This document shows, in pieces, positions 1-8,813 of a stretch of 64,000 nucleotides of DNA. Origin of the DNA: Jeotgalibacillus proteolyticus (lineage in GTDB: Bacteria > Bacillota > Bacilli > Bacillales > Jeotgalibacillaceae); assembly GCF_002926065.1 (NCBI RefSeq), contig NZ_PREZ01000009.1, forward strand, positions 1 through 64,000, in the 5' to 3' direction. Position 1 is the first letter of the stretch. The number at the start of each line of letters is the position of its first letter. The notes under the pieces are model-generated. The model searched no databases. It saw only the letters and a list, made by a program, of their open reading frames with translations, and was not told the origin of the DNA. The translations under genes and the position numbers were made by a program.

Positions 1-260
1 GAATCGTAAGACGGAGCAAGGGCTCTACGTTTCTAGCCGGTAGGACACCCGAACCTTTCCGGCTACAAACGAAGAGCCCTAGGCGGGCGGTCAAGGGGCA
101 AAAAACTTTTTGCTTTATTTATCCTCCAAGAGGAAGCAAAAACTTTTTGTGCTAATCCCTTGACCGCCTGCCTATGCTCGTCTTTCGTTCTCCTTGCAAA
201 GAGGGCAAAAATCATCCTTTTCAGGAATGAATCGCTTCGGAAGGCAAAGAAGCAAACGAA
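1..260. repeat. Nested hairpin element within a repeat shared with 7609-7715
   Basis: No gene is seen in the first 400 bases. Two imperfect inverted repeats stand in tandem. In one, GGGCTCT at about 21-27 pairs with AGAGCCC near 74-80. In the other, GGCGGTCAAGG near 86 pairs with CCTTGACCGCC near 158-168, and each of its arms carries a GCAAAAA..CTTTTTG-like inner part. The flanks (GTAAGACGGAGC on the left; CGTTCTCCTTGCAAA and AATCGCTTCG on the right) recur without the hairpins at 7617-7710. Confidence 0.6.
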
Positions 261-294
261 AAGAGAAAATACTCAAACACCTAAATCTTTTAAA

Positions 295-316
295 TAGTGT
301 CTAAACGGAATAAAAA
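295..316 (+). promoter_or_regulatory. Diverged copy of the TAGTGTCTA element upstream of radC-like gene
   Basis: TAGTGTCTA followed by an A/T-rich -10-like block resembles the elements at 8814-8838 and 9548-9574, all upstream of small plasmid genes. It lies about 90 bases before the GTG start. The leader between them holds a small hairpin (CGTTGAA at 344-350 with TTCAACG at 358-364). This copy is the most degenerate of the three. Confidence 0.35.
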
Positions 317-403
317 TGAAAGGAGGTGAAGAAAAGAAAGAAGCGTTGAACTGATCATTCAACGGGTAACATACAAAATCCCAATTATAAAGGAGTTTTA
401 AAA

Positions 404-868
404 GTGGAGAATCCGAAACTAACACCAATTTTTGAAGTAGTAAAAATTAAGCAGGTAGTAAAGGAAACGAACGCACCGTTTGAAAATTTTCCTGTTCGCT
501 CTCCAGAGGATGTAAACAAAGTAGCTTCCGCTCATATCGCAGACGATGACCGAGAAGTCTTTCTTGTAATCGTACTCAACACTAAAAATCAAATTATTGC
601 TTTGCACCGAGCGCATATAGGCTCCATTAACGCCAGCATTGTTCACCCAAGAGATGTACTAAAAGCTGCCATTTTAAATAATGGAGCCTCTATAGCCGTC
701 AGCCATAACCATCCTTCAGGAAACAGTCAGCCAAGCGCTGAAGATATTTCAGCTACCAAAAGGCTTTATGAATCTTGTGAGCTTTTGGGAATTGATCTTT
801 TAGATCATGTAGTCGTCACCCATACAGGGCAATATTCAAGTATGAGGGAATTAGGCTATATCTTTTAA
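404..868 (+). CDS. RadC-like JAB/JAMM domain protein
   Basis: 154 aa with a GTG start behind AAGGAG at 390-395. It is a single RadC/DUF2466 JAB domain. The JAMM metal-site pattern is visible as HNHPSG at residues 101-106 with D114, and a candidate acidic partner is E51. It lacks the N-terminal helix-hairpin-helix region of chromosomal RadC (about 225 aa), as is usual for short RadC-like proteins on plasmids and phages. The family is assumed to be metal-dependent, but its biochemical role is unsettled; a part in plasmid DNA maintenance or recombination is a guess. It stands alone, and no neighbour shares its operon. Confidence 0.85.
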   Translation: MENPKLTPIFEVVKIKQVVKETNAPFENFPVRSPEDVNKVASAHIADDDREVFLVIVLNTKNQIIALHRAHIGSINASIVHPRDVLKAAILNNGASIAVSHNHPSGNSQPSAEDISATKRLYESCELLGIDLLDHVVVTHTGQYSSMRELGYIF

Positions 869-1291
869 AAACGGGCAGGAGGGAGAAATCCCTCTTGTTT
901 AAAGAAAAGAAAAGGGACCATCAGCTGAAAGGAGCAGCTGGTGATCCCGACGAAGGGAAGAAAAGCATTCGCTTTTCCTGATTATTAAGCAGGCATCGAG
1001 CCTGCAAGACCGCTGCTTATGCAGCTTTTAAAATATGTAAAGAAAGTATCTGCTTTAACAAATGCTTCTCTAGTGCATTAATTCATAGCCAATGTAAACA
1101 CTCAGTCATATTATAACTGGGTTTATATTTTAAATAAAAATGGATAGGAAGCCCTAAGATGCTTTATTGCTTTCCAATGTTATTTATTGCTTTCCAGATT
1201 TTGAAGTGGGATTATTAAGAAATAAGTTAGTCATTGAACCAAAACAAGAACATGTTATCTCTATAAATATAAATGATGGAGGGTAATTCCT
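869..1291. other. Intergenic region with hairpins and a short direct repeat
   Basis: No gene seen. GGGACCATCAGCTG at 914-927 pairs with 935-948 (two wobble or mismatch positions), and GCAGGC..GCCTGC forms a hairpin near 988-1004; either could end the radC-like transcript. TTTATTGCTTTCCA occurs twice (1163-1176 and 1183-1196). No convincing promoter was recognised. Confidence 0.45.
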
Positions 1292-2614
1292 TTGACGATT
1301 GCGCTTGTAACGCTCGTTGTACTAATTCTGATCAATGCTTTTTTTGCTGCTTCAGAGCTTGCTTTGGTAAACCTGAATGACAACAAAGTGAAGCGGGCTG
1401 CAGATAATGGAGATGCAAAAGCTCAAACGCTATACAAACTCATTTCACAGCCAAGCCTTTTTCTGAGTACGATTCAAATTGGCATTACGCTTGCAGGGTT
1501 CTTATCCAGTGCATTCGCTGCAGATTTTTTCGCGGGTCCGCTCGCTGAAACATTGGTTAATTGGGGCGTTCCGTTGTCATTTGGTGTGCTGAACACCGTT
1601 TCAGTCATTACCATCACCATTATCCTGTCATACTTTACACTGGTTTTTGGGGAGCTTGTGCCAAAACAGCTTGCACTTCAAAAAGCTGAAGCCATTTCTA
1701 ACATTGCAGCTACGCCCCTTTCTGTACTGGCGAAAATCAGTGCACCGATTATCTTTATTCTGACCATGTCTACTAATGCAGTCGTCCGCCTATTCGGTGT
1801 TGATCCGAATGCAAAAAGTGAAGAGGCTACTGAGGAAGATATCAGAATGCTTGTAGACGTCGGGCGTGAAAGAGGCACCATTAATCTTGAGGAAAAGATC
1901 ATGATTAATAATATTTTTGAATTTAACGATACCATCGCAACAGATATTATTACTCATCGCAGAGATATATCTGCTCTCCCGATTGATGCAACCTTTGAAG
2001 ATGTACTTTCATTAATAAAAGAAAAACGCTTTACACACTTTCCTGTTTATGAAGAGACAATTGATAATATAAAAGGAGTTTTACATTCGAAAGACCTTTT
2101 CCAGTACATTGGAAATGGCGAGCCTTTCGATTTAAAAGATGTTATTAGAAAACCGTTTTTTGTATTAGAATCGCAGCCCATTGATGTGCTGTTTGCTTCG
2201 ATGCAAAAAAGTAACATGCATATCGCGATTGTGATTGATGAATATGGCGGCACGGAAGGGATTATTACAATTGAAGATGTTATTGAAGAGATTGTAGGAG
2301 AGATCTCAAGTGAAAGCCTGGAAACTTTGCCTGAGCAGGAAATTGTCGAACTGGAACCAGGTGTGTATATTACCCGGGGAACGGTTAGGCTTTGGGAGCT
2401 AGAAGAAGCAATTAAGGTCAGCCTGCCATCAGGGGAGCTTGACACAGTCAGCGGTTTTATTATTCATGAGCTTGGCTATATCCCAAATGAATTGGACAAG
2501 CCTTTTGTTCCGTATAAAAACGTTGTGTTTAATGTACTTGAAGTATCCGAGAACAGAATCGAACGGGTGAAGATCCTTGTCAATCAGTCTGAAGACTCCG
2601 AGCCTGAAGAATAA
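1292..2614 (+). CDS. CNNM/CorC-family metal efflux protein (DUF21-CBS-CorC_HlyC)
   Basis: 440 aa from a TTG start behind TGGAGGG (1278-1284). An N-terminal DUF21 membrane domain (about 1-190, with three or four hydrophobic segments and FGELVPKQLALQ) is followed by a CBS pair (about 200-335, including DEYGGTEGIITIEDVIEEIVGEI-type text) and a C-terminal CorC/HlyC domain. Relatives in Bacillus (MpfA/YhdP, YqhB, YugS) are linked to Mg2+ export; the old hemolysin name is misleading. The CBS pair probably senses nucleotide or Mg-ATP. It is transcribed alone, with a terminator straight after it. Confidence 0.88.
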   Translation: MTIALVTLVVLILINAFFAASELALVNLNDNKVKRAADNGDAKAQTLYKLISQPSLFLSTIQIGITLAGFLSSAFAADFFAGPLAETLVNWGVPLSFGVLNTVSVITITIILSYFTLVFGELVPKQLALQKAEAISNIAATPLSVLAKISAPIIFILTMSTNAVVRLFGVDPNAKSEEATEEDIRMLVDVGRERGTINLEEKIMINNIFEFNDTIATDIITHRRDISALPIDATFEDVLSLIKEKRFTHFPVYEETIDNIKGVLHSKDLFQYIGNGEPFDLKDVIRKPFFVLESQPIDVLFASMQKSNMHIAIVIDEYGGTEGIITIEDVIEEIVGEISSESLETLPEQEIVELEPGVYITRGTVRLWELEEAIKVSLPSGELDTVSGFIIHELGYIPNELDKPFVPYKNVVFNVLEVSENRIERVKILVNQSEDSEPEE

Positions 2615-2622
2615 TGTAAATT

Positions 2623-2650
2623 AGGCTGCTGTTTTTAAGCAGCCTTTGTT
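2623..2650 (+). terminator. Rho-independent terminator after the first CNNM gene
   Basis: AGGCTGCT (2623-2630) pairs with AGCAGCCT (2638-2645) around a T-rich loop, followed by TTTGTT. Confidence 0.75.
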
Positions 2651-2684
2651 GATTTTCCATCCATACGAAAAGAGGTAAATACAT

Positions 2685-3686
2685 ATGGCATTTATCTGGT
2701 TTATTCTGGCTGCAGTTGTGACTGTCTATGCAGCGATGAAGCTTTCAGCCTATGCAGATGTTATCAGTACAAAAACAGCTATGGGCGGCTTGCTCGTGGG
2801 AACGCTTTTACTAGCAGGCGCGACCTCCTTGCCGGAAGTAACAACCAGCCTTTCCGCAGTTTTAATCGGAAACAATGATATTGCAATTGGAAACGTGCTC
2901 GGATCAAACTTATTTAACATATTTATTCTTGCCTGCTTTGACCTTTACTACAGAAAGAAAAAGCTTTTTTTACAGGCAAGCAATGATCATCTATACACCG
3001 CAGGACTTGGCTTGCTGCTCACACTGCTTGTTATGGTAGCTTTAACACTCCGGATTGACTATACCATTCTTGGTCTGGGGATCGATTCTCTGTTGATTGT
3101 CGTTATTTATGGCGCAGGGATTCTGATTATTGGGCGATTATCAAAAACTGATCAGGTAGCACCGCAGACAGATGACCACATCATGACACCTAAAGAGTCC
3201 GTAGAGTCTGCGTTATCTGTTAAACACGCAGTGATCGGATTTATCATTGCAGCAATCGTCATCATGGGGGCAGGTACAGTGCTGTCCATCATGGGCGATC
3301 AGATTGCCGTCATCACAGGGCTTGGTTCAAGTTTTATAGGAAGTTTCCTGGTAGCTGCTACGACCTCACTTCCTGAAGCAGTGTCTGTACTCGTTGCCCT
3401 GCGTTTGAAAAATATTAACCTAGCAATGGGATCGATTCTCGGCAGTAATATTTTCAATATGCTTATCCTTGCAGGATCTGACCTGATCTATAGGGAAGGT
3501 GCCATTATCACAACGGTCTCAGAGTCTCACTTAACGACCGCAATCGGTGTAACTATTCTTTCAGTAATTATGATTTTGGCTGTTCTGATGAAAAAAGCAG
3601 CATCTTCTTTTACCTACATGATGCCCTCCCTCTTAATTACAGTCATTTATTTTGTCACTTCTTATTTAATTTTTGTGAACAGTTGA
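2685..3686 (+). CDS. Sodium:calcium antiporter-family membrane protein (CaCA, YrbG-like)
   Basis: 333 aa with an ATG start behind AAAGAGG. It has about ten hydrophobic segments and the two inverted alpha-repeats of the Ca2+:cation antiporter family: GATSLPEVTTSL near residues 45-56 and ATTSLPEAVSV near 224-234. Each repeat is followed by a GNVLGSNLFN / GSILGSNIFN block. The length matches the prokaryotic K+-independent exchanger group. It should exchange Na+ or H+ for Ca2+ or another divalent ion at the membrane. It sits between metal-exporter genes, which fits an ion-homeostasis block, but terminators on both sides make it a separate unit. Confidence 0.88.
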   Translation: MAFIWFILAAVVTVYAAMKLSAYADVISTKTAMGGLLVGTLLLAGATSLPEVTTSLSAVLIGNNDIAIGNVLGSNLFNIFILACFDLYYRKKKLFLQASNDHLYTAGLGLLLTLLVMVALTLRIDYTILGLGIDSLLIVVIYGAGILIIGRLSKTDQVAPQTDDHIMTPKESVESALSVKHAVIGFIIAAIVIMGAGTVLSIMGDQIAVITGLGSSFIGSFLVAATTSLPEAVSVLVALRLKNINLAMGSILGSNIFNMLILAGSDLIYREGAIITTVSESHLTTAIGVTILSVIMILAVLMKKAASSFTYMMPSLLITVIYFVTSYLIFVNS

Positions 3687-3698
3687 TCTTTCCACTCT

Positions 3699-3731
3699 AA
3701 AAAGCTCCTGCAAAAACAGGAGCTTTTTAGA
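3699..3731 (+). terminator. Rho-independent terminator after the exchanger
   Basis: AAAAAGCTCCTG (3699-3710) pairs perfectly with CAGGAGCTTTTT (3717-3728) around a 6-nt loop. Confidence 0.88.
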
Positions 3732-3908
3732 TTTTAAACATGTTTGATCCAAAGATATACGTTTATATCTTTTCGCTCTGTTATTATCTATGCAACGCGT
3801 CCTGTGTGCTTCGTTCCCAAGGTTTTGTGCTGCTTCCTCATTCAGACCTTTCACTAAAATTCGTCACATTAATTAATTTGACACATTTAAAACACTATAT
3901 CGTCACGT

Positions 3909-3919
3909 TATACTGTATA
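3909..3919. promoter_or_regulatory. Candidate MerR operator/promoter region
   Basis: The short dyad TATACtGTATA lies about 50 bases before the merR-like gene, in a region with two copies of TCGTCAC (3860-3866, 3900-3906). MerR proteins usually bind dyads inside long-spacer promoters. A TTGACA at 3878 is too far (25 nt) from TATACT at 3909 to be an ordinary promoter. Confidence 0.3.
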
Positions 3920-3967
3920 GTTTTGTAAAAACCATGATATATTTAGAGTACAAATATTAAAGGAGGT

Positions 3968-4375
3968 ATGCCCCTTGGGAAGGAGCTGCTAAAGATAGGT
4001 CAAGTCGCTAAGCTAAGTGGGTTGTCTTCACGTACGATTGATTATTACACACAATGTGGTTTATTATCATTTGAACGCTCACCATCTAACTATCGTCTTT
4101 ATGATGAAAGTGTCCTCCATACACTTGAGCGCATACGGCTTTTAAAAAAACAGCGAATGTCTCTTGATGAAATTTCTGCATCATTACAATTGCCGTATGA
4201 TGAAAACCATGAGCCTCTCCTCAACGAGGTTCGAGAGGAAATTAATAAACTTCAAAAGAAAATGGTTTCCCTTGAAGAAACAATGAAACATAAACCCAAA
4301 GAAGAAAAAGCACGAATTTATCAAGATTTATCCAACAAACTCGCTGTTATCACGCAACTTTTAACGTTATTATAA
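3968..4375 (+). CDS. MerR-family transcriptional regulator
   Basis: 135 aa. The N-terminal winged HTH (LLKIGQVAKLSGLSSRTIDY at residues 7-26, then YYTQCGLLSFERS) is typical MerR. A dimerisation coiled coil follows (about 85-125), ending without a Cys/His metal loop, so the inducer is not evident. AAAGGAGG lies only one base before this ATG, which is tight; no better in-frame start is seen. It is followed 38 bases later by two tandem CNNM exporters, so it probably controls them, as MerR-type genes often do for adjacent transporters. Confidence 0.82.
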   Translation: MPLGKELLKIGQVAKLSGLSSRTIDYYTQCGLLSFERSPSNYRLYDESVLHTLERIRLLKKQRMSLDEISASLQLPYDENHEPLLNEVREEINKLQKKMVSLEETMKHKPKEEKARIYQDLSNKLAVITQLLTLL

Positions 4376-4382
4376 TTCTCGC

Positions 4383-4413
4383 GGAGGTGAATCCCTCACT
4401 ATGAGGGAATCTA
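4383..4413 (+). promoter_or_regulatory. Ribosome site separated from TTG start by a hairpin (copy 1)
   Basis: GGAGGTGA (4383-4390) is 23 bases from the TTG start at 4414, too far in linear form. Between them TCCCTCA (4392-4398) pairs with TGAGGGA (4402-4408). With the stem folded the effective gap is about 6 bases. The same arrangement precedes the paralogue at 5800. Confidence 0.6.
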
Positions 4414-5724
4414 TTGGATAGTATATTACTTTTAAACTTGGCCTTGGTCGCCATTTTAATCGCATTAACAGCTTTTTTCGTAGGTTCAGAGTTTGCTGTT
4501 GTTAAAGTTCGACTTTCACGCATTGACCAGTTAATCGATGAAGGAAATAAAAAAGCGATCGTCGCTAAAAAGCTCATTACCGATTTGGACTATTACCTTT
4601 CGGCCTGTCAGCTTGGGATTACAGTGACAGCACTTGGACTTGGTTGGTTAGGGGAACCGACTGTCGAAAAAATATTACATCCGTTTTTTGAAAATTTTGA
4701 TATCCCAAGTTCTGCGGCAGCGATTATTTCATTCGCATTAGCCTTTTCCATCGTAACTTTTCTTCATGTAGTAATTGGAGAACTTGCTCCCAAATCATTA
4801 GCAATTCAATTTGCTGAAAAAATGACCCTTTTGCTAGCAGGTCCTCTATATTGGTTCGGGAAAATAATGTATCCATTTATATGGACATTAAATGGTTCAG
4901 CTCGTATTTTGCTGCGGACTCTTGGTGTTCGACCAGTTGGCCATGAACAAGCTCATTCAGAAGAAGAATTAAAAATTATTATGGTACAAAGTTTTGAGAG
5001 TGGTGAAATCAACCAAACCGAGCTCTCCTATATGGAGAACATCTTTGCTTTTGATGAGCGAGTGGCAAAAGACATTATGGTACCTCGCACCCAAATGGTT
5101 ACCCTGATGAAAACAATGACCCAAACCGAAGTTCTAGAGATCATTAATAGTCATCCCTATACACGATACCCTGTAACAGAAGCTGGTGACAAAGATCATA
5201 TTATTGGATTTGCCAACGTAAAAGAAATGTTGATTAATTACGCAGTTGGTCGAAATAGAACGCTGGAAGACAGCATGCATGAATTAGTGCTAATTCATGA
5301 GACCACTACTTTACAAAACGCCTTATTAAAAATGCAAACCGAGCGAGTTCATGTGGCTTTGGTGATTGACGAATACGGGGGAACAGCTGGCCTTCTAACT
5401 ATGGAGGATATCTTAGAAGAAATCGTTGGAGAAATACGAGATGAGTTCGATACAGATGAAACACCCGATATTGAGACTGTAAGCAAAAGAAGATACCTTT
5501 TAAAAGGAAGGGTTCTGCTCGAGGATCTTACAGAACAATTTGGACTAACATTTGCAAATAGCGAAAATGTAGACACCATTGGCGGATGGTTCCAACTACA
5601 AAACACTGAAGCAATGCCGAATGATTCTATTGAAACTGACGGTCATCTCTTTACGCTCTTAGAAATGGATAACCATCAAATTATTCAGATTCAGCTTGAT
5701 CTGCCTGCAAAAGAAAATCATTAA
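4414..5724 (+). CDS. CNNM/CorC-family metal efflux protein (tandem paralogue 1)
   Basis: 436 aa from a TTG start. This start is supported by the family N-terminus (LTAFFVGSEFAVVKVR at residues 18-33) and by the conserved upstream hairpin. DUF21 domain about 1-190 (HVVIGELAPKSLAIQ), CBS pair about 205-335 (DEYGGTAGLLTMEDILEEIVGEI-like), CorC_HlyC domain to the end. Closest in style to Bacillus YhdT/YugS. It probably exports Mg2+ or another divalent cation with regulation through the CBS pair. It is highly similar over its whole length to the next gene and lies 75 bases before it, in the same operon behind a MerR gene. Confidence 0.88.
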   Translation: MDSILLLNLALVAILIALTAFFVGSEFAVVKVRLSRIDQLIDEGNKKAIVAKKLITDLDYYLSACQLGITVTALGLGWLGEPTVEKILHPFFENFDIPSSAAAIISFALAFSIVTFLHVVIGELAPKSLAIQFAEKMTLLLAGPLYWFGKIMYPFIWTLNGSARILLRTLGVRPVGHEQAHSEEELKIIMVQSFESGEINQTELSYMENIFAFDERVAKDIMVPRTQMVTLMKTMTQTEVLEIINSHPYTRYPVTEAGDKDHIIGFANVKEMLINYAVGRNRTLEDSMHELVLIHETTTLQNALLKMQTERVHVALVIDEYGGTAGLLTMEDILEEIVGEIRDEFDTDETPDIETVSKRRYLLKGRVLLEDLTEQFGLTFANSENVDTIGGWFQLQNTEAMPNDSIETDGHLFTLLEMDNHQIIQIQLDLPAKENH

Positions 5725-5767
5725 ACTGTAAATGCAAAAAGACAGTTAAAGAGACTAAAAATTTCTC

Positions 5768-5799
5768 GGAGGTGAATCCCTCGTTTTTGAGGGTGAGTA
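5768..5799 (+). promoter_or_regulatory. Ribosome site separated from TTG start by a hairpin (copy 2)
   Basis: GGAGGTGA (5768-5775), stem CCCTC (5778-5782) with GAGGG (5789-5793), then TTG at 5800. Linear spacing is 24 bases, about 8 with the stem folded. The stem is kept relative to copy 1 while the loop sequence differs. Confidence 0.6.
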
Positions 5800-7107
5800 T
5801 TGGATCCCATAATCATTTTGAATTTAAGTTTGCTTGTATTATTGATTTTTTTAACAGCTTTTTTTGTAGGTTCAGAGTTTGCGGTGGTAAAGGTAAGGAT
5901 GTCTCGAATCGATCAATTAATTTCAGAAGGCAATAAAACAGCTGTCATTGCTAAAAAATTAATCCATGACCTAGACTATTATTTGTCTGCCTGTCAGCTT
6001 GGGATCACCGTAACAGCCTTGGGACTCGGCTGGTTAGGAAAACCTACCGTTGAGCGCATTTTATATCCAGTCTTTGATCAGTTTGATGTCCCTTCTTCTA
6101 TTTCTGCACCATTATCATTTATTATCGCTTTTTCTTTTGTAACCTTTCTACACGTTGTAGTCGGAGAACTTGCTCCTAAGACACTGGCGATTCAATATGC
6201 AGAAAAAATGACCTTATTATTAGCACGTCCTCTTTACTGGTTTGGTAAGCTGATGTATCCATTAATTTGGACACTTAATGGGTCTGCCCGATTATTATTG
6301 CGAGCTTTTGGGGTGCAGCCTGCAGGCCATGAACAGGCGCATTCGGAAGAAGAGCTGAAGATTATCATGAGTGAAAGCTTCAAGGGGGGAGAAATTAATC
6401 AGAATGAACTCTTGTATCTAAATAATATATTCACATTTGATGACCGCGATGTGAAGGATATTATGGTCCCCCGCATTCAAATGATCACAATTGATCAAGA
6501 TATGGGTCGTGATGAGATTATTAGGATCTTTGACGAACATCAATATACACGTTATCCTGTTACTGAAAAAAAAGATAAAGATCGCACCATTGGATTTGTG
6601 AATGTGAAAGAAATGCTACTTCGATTCGCAAATGGTGTTCAAAGTAACGTAACAGAGATAACTCACGATTTGATTGTCATTCATGAAAGTACCTCAGTTA
6701 AGGAAGTCCTTCTGAAAATGCAGACTGAAAGAGTACCCATCGCTTTAGTAATCGATGATTTTGGAGGGACTGCCGGTCTTGTAACGATGGAAGATATTTT
6801 AGAGGAAATTGTTGGAGATATCAGGGATGAGTTTGATGGTGACGAACTGGCAGAAATCCAAAAAATAAATGAAACAACCTATCACCTTCAAGGACGTGTT
6901 TTACTGGATGAACTTGAGGAGCAGTTTAATGTTACATTTGAAAATCGTGACGATGTAGATACGGTTGGCGGTTATATTCAGCGTTTTAATGAAGAAAATT
7001 CTCCTGCTTTTACAATTAAGCATAACTCCTACCTGCTGACTGTTTTAGAGATAGAAAACTATCAGGTTCTGAAAGTCTTATTAGAGTTATTGCCTGAAAA
7101 AAAATAA
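5800..7107 (+). CDS. CNNM/CorC-family metal efflux protein (tandem paralogue 2)
   Basis: 435 aa, TTG start. Same domain order as the previous gene: DUF21 (about 1-190, LTAFFVGSEFAVVKVR, HVVVGELAPKTLAIQ), CBS pair (about 205-335, here DDFGGTAGLVTMEDILEEIVGDI-like) and CorC_HlyC. The two proteins match along their whole length, with the strongest identity in the membrane domain, so this is a tandem duplication. The DEYGG of the other copies is DDFGG here, a change in the CBS region that might alter ligand response. A terminator follows at 7117. Confidence 0.88.
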   Translation: MDPIIILNLSLLVLLIFLTAFFVGSEFAVVKVRMSRIDQLISEGNKTAVIAKKLIHDLDYYLSACQLGITVTALGLGWLGKPTVERILYPVFDQFDVPSSISAPLSFIIAFSFVTFLHVVVGELAPKTLAIQYAEKMTLLLARPLYWFGKLMYPLIWTLNGSARLLLRAFGVQPAGHEQAHSEEELKIIMSESFKGGEINQNELLYLNNIFTFDDRDVKDIMVPRIQMITIDQDMGRDEIIRIFDEHQYTRYPVTEKKDKDRTIGFVNVKEMLLRFANGVQSNVTEITHDLIVIHESTSVKEVLLKMQTERVPIALVIDDFGGTAGLVTMEDILEEIVGDIRDEFDGDELAEIQKINETTYHLQGRVLLDELEEQFNVTFENRDDVDTVGGYIQRFNEENSPAFTIKHNSYLLTVLEIENYQVLKVLLELLPEKK

Positions 7108-7116
7108 AATTTTAAG

Positions 7117-7150
7117 ACTACCAGTAGCAGACTCCTCCTGGTAGTTTTTT
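7117..7150 (+). terminator. Rho-independent terminator after the CNNM pair
   Basis: ACTACCAG (7117-7124) pairs with CTGGTAGT (7138-7145), followed by a T run to 7150. Confidence 0.85.
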
Positions 7151-7884
7151 ATTTTTCGCCTGATTGCTCAACTGTTTTAAAAACCTAAAGTTTTTTCCGC
7201 TTTTTCTTCTAATTCCGCCGCAAAATTCCCTCCAGAAGCTGCAAGAAGTTAATCGAGAAGTAGTAGAAATTAAATTAAATTTAAATAGGGTCCTCCCCGT
7301 TACCAGCAACAGATATTTCAAAAATATAAGAAAATAAATCTTTCTCTTTCAATCCTGTTCCAGGACGGCAGCACTAACGGTCTGATCAAAAAGAAAAGAC
7401 CGCTTTTTGTCATGCCGTAAGTGTCGCTGGGGCATTAAATGGCTCGATAACCACGGTCTGTACGGCTTGCGCCTACAGGCCGTAGGTTCCTGATCCCTTG
7501 CCTTCGGCCCATCCTCCACGAGCCGAAAGCAACAAGTTCAAGCCCATCAAACCCAATCGGAACCAGCCTGACAGCTGCTTTTAAAGAATAGTTGCCCTTT
7601 TTCCTTCCAAATTGTAAGACGGAGCTATTCTTGTCTTTTCGTTCTCCTTGCAAAAAGGGCAAAGATTGTCCCTTTTCGGGGCTTAATCGCTTCGTAAGGA
7701 AAAAGGTTAACAACTAAAACAAGAGGAGTAAAGGCAAATGATCATAGAAGAGGATGGAAGTAGTTACTACAAGGTGTAGGAGCAAGCTCGGCTGAGTAAA
7801 CAAGAATGCCCCCACGAACACAAATTGTTCGTAGGGACATTATTGTTTTGCTCCTTCATATACACCCTGCGCTGGGATAATTTT
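7151..7884. other. Long non-coding region with hairpins and repeat copy
   Basis: No gene that I can support. CGGTCT (7378-7383) with AGACCG (7397-7402) and a following T run is a weak terminator. TACGGC (7461-7466) pairs with GCCGTA (7479-7484) in a GC-richer patch. 7609-7715 matches the flanks of the hairpin element at 1-260. The longest open frame here (7435-7713, minus) looks like chance translation of these repeats. Confidence 0.45.
7609..7715. repeat. Second copy of the 1-260 repeat, without the hairpin insert
   Basis: GTAAGACGGAGC, CGTTCTCCTTGCAAA and AATCGCTTCG appear in the same order as at 7-18 and 187-238. In the first copy about 155 bases of nested hairpins separate the first two blocks; here only about 20 do. 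Confidence 0.6.
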
Positions 7885-8685
7885 TTATGTTTCCCTTTGC
7901 TGGCCTGTGAGACTGGCTTCAAATAAATCAATGATTTCCAAAAATCGTTCAGCTTCTCTGAAAGTATGATCTGCCAAGAGTGGATGAATGTTACTTTTAA
8001 TTCTGCATGCTTCAATAAGATCCCTTGCTGTCTTCTTAAAATCCCTTAGTGAAGCAACCGAAACTTTGTTTTGGTTTAGAAATTGACTTTGAAGAGGGAT
8101 CGTTTCAGATTGTGGCCGCATTGAATCTAAATCAATTGCTTGAAAAAGAAGTTGATCAAAATCATGACTAAATTCTCTCGCCTGATCTACTAACCTTCTC
8201 TCGGAAGGATCTAAAAGATGTCCAATAAACTTAGCATGATCAGCCATAATCCTTAAGAAGAATACATTTTCTTGAATGACAGCATCTGGCGTTGGTGCTA
8301 ACTTCCCTTCGTTTAGTTCTTTTAATCGATTAGCAAAGTAAGCTGCTTCTCTGCTTATATGATCTACTAATAATGGAAAATTGTTCGTGCGAATCTCGCA
8401 GTGCAACGTTAAACCTAATACCTTTCGCTTATAAGACCATATTGCCACTGCAGCTTGGTAAACTTCGGAATTAAAGGCTTGAACCTGGCGTAGATCTGAA
8501 TTTACTGTAAATCGGTCTAACCTTTCTTCAATTTTTTCAAACAAAGAGATAAATTGTTTTGCCTCATCAATTAATTGTGTCTGTTCGTATGTAAACCCCA
8601 AGCTTAAAAATAAGGCATGCTCTTTCATGATCCTGGACCAGAATTTAATTTCATCCAAGGATCTGGCTACAATCGGGTCAGCCAA
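7885..8685 (-). CDS. DUF2935 family protein (two-domain, ferritin-like fold)
   Basis: 266 aa from a TTG start (8685-8683) behind GGGAGGG. It has two similar halves, each opening with a helix of the type EIKFWSRIMKEHALFL (residues about 12-27) and ENVFFLRIMADHAKFI (second half). This is the DUF2935 pattern of Bacillus, where paired His/Glu residues on long helices suggest a metal-binding four-helix bundle. The function is not established; some relatives are described as spore or plasmid proteins. It is a single gene with non-coding sequence on both sides. Confidence 0.75.
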   Translation of the reverse strand: MADPIVARSLDEIKFWSRIMKEHALFLSLGFTYEQTQLIDEAKQFISLFEKIEERLDRFTVNSDLRQVQAFNSEVYQAAVAIWSYKRKVLGLTLHCEIRTNNFPLLVDHISREAAYFANRLKELNEGKLAPTPDAVIQENVFFLRIMADHAKFIGHLLDPSERRLVDQAREFSHDFDQLLFQAIDLDSMRPQSETIPLQSQFLNQNKVSVASLRDFKKTARDLIEACRIKSNIHPLLADHTFREAERFLEIIDLFEASLTGQQRET

Positions 8686-8813
8686 TTTATACCCTCCCTG
8701 CTGAAGTTTTCTCCTTTCTCAATATATTTTCAAACTGTATTATTATTCTTATTTTTCATTTCATCTTCGATGAACAGCTGATTACATCATACATAAGGTT
8801 AGAGGTATTTATT

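Noticed and set aside
3878-3914. TTGACA / TATACT as a sigma-A promoter for the MerR gene
   Set aside because: The spacer is 25 bases, too long even for MerR-type promoters (19-20).
3740-3928. 62-codon plus-strand frame before the MerR gene
   Set aside because: Begins in the preceding terminator region, has no ribosome site and shows no family features.
7435-7713. Minus-strand frame in the 7.1-7.9 kb gap
   Set aside because: It translates the repeat shared with 1-260, which is non-coding there; no ribosome site.
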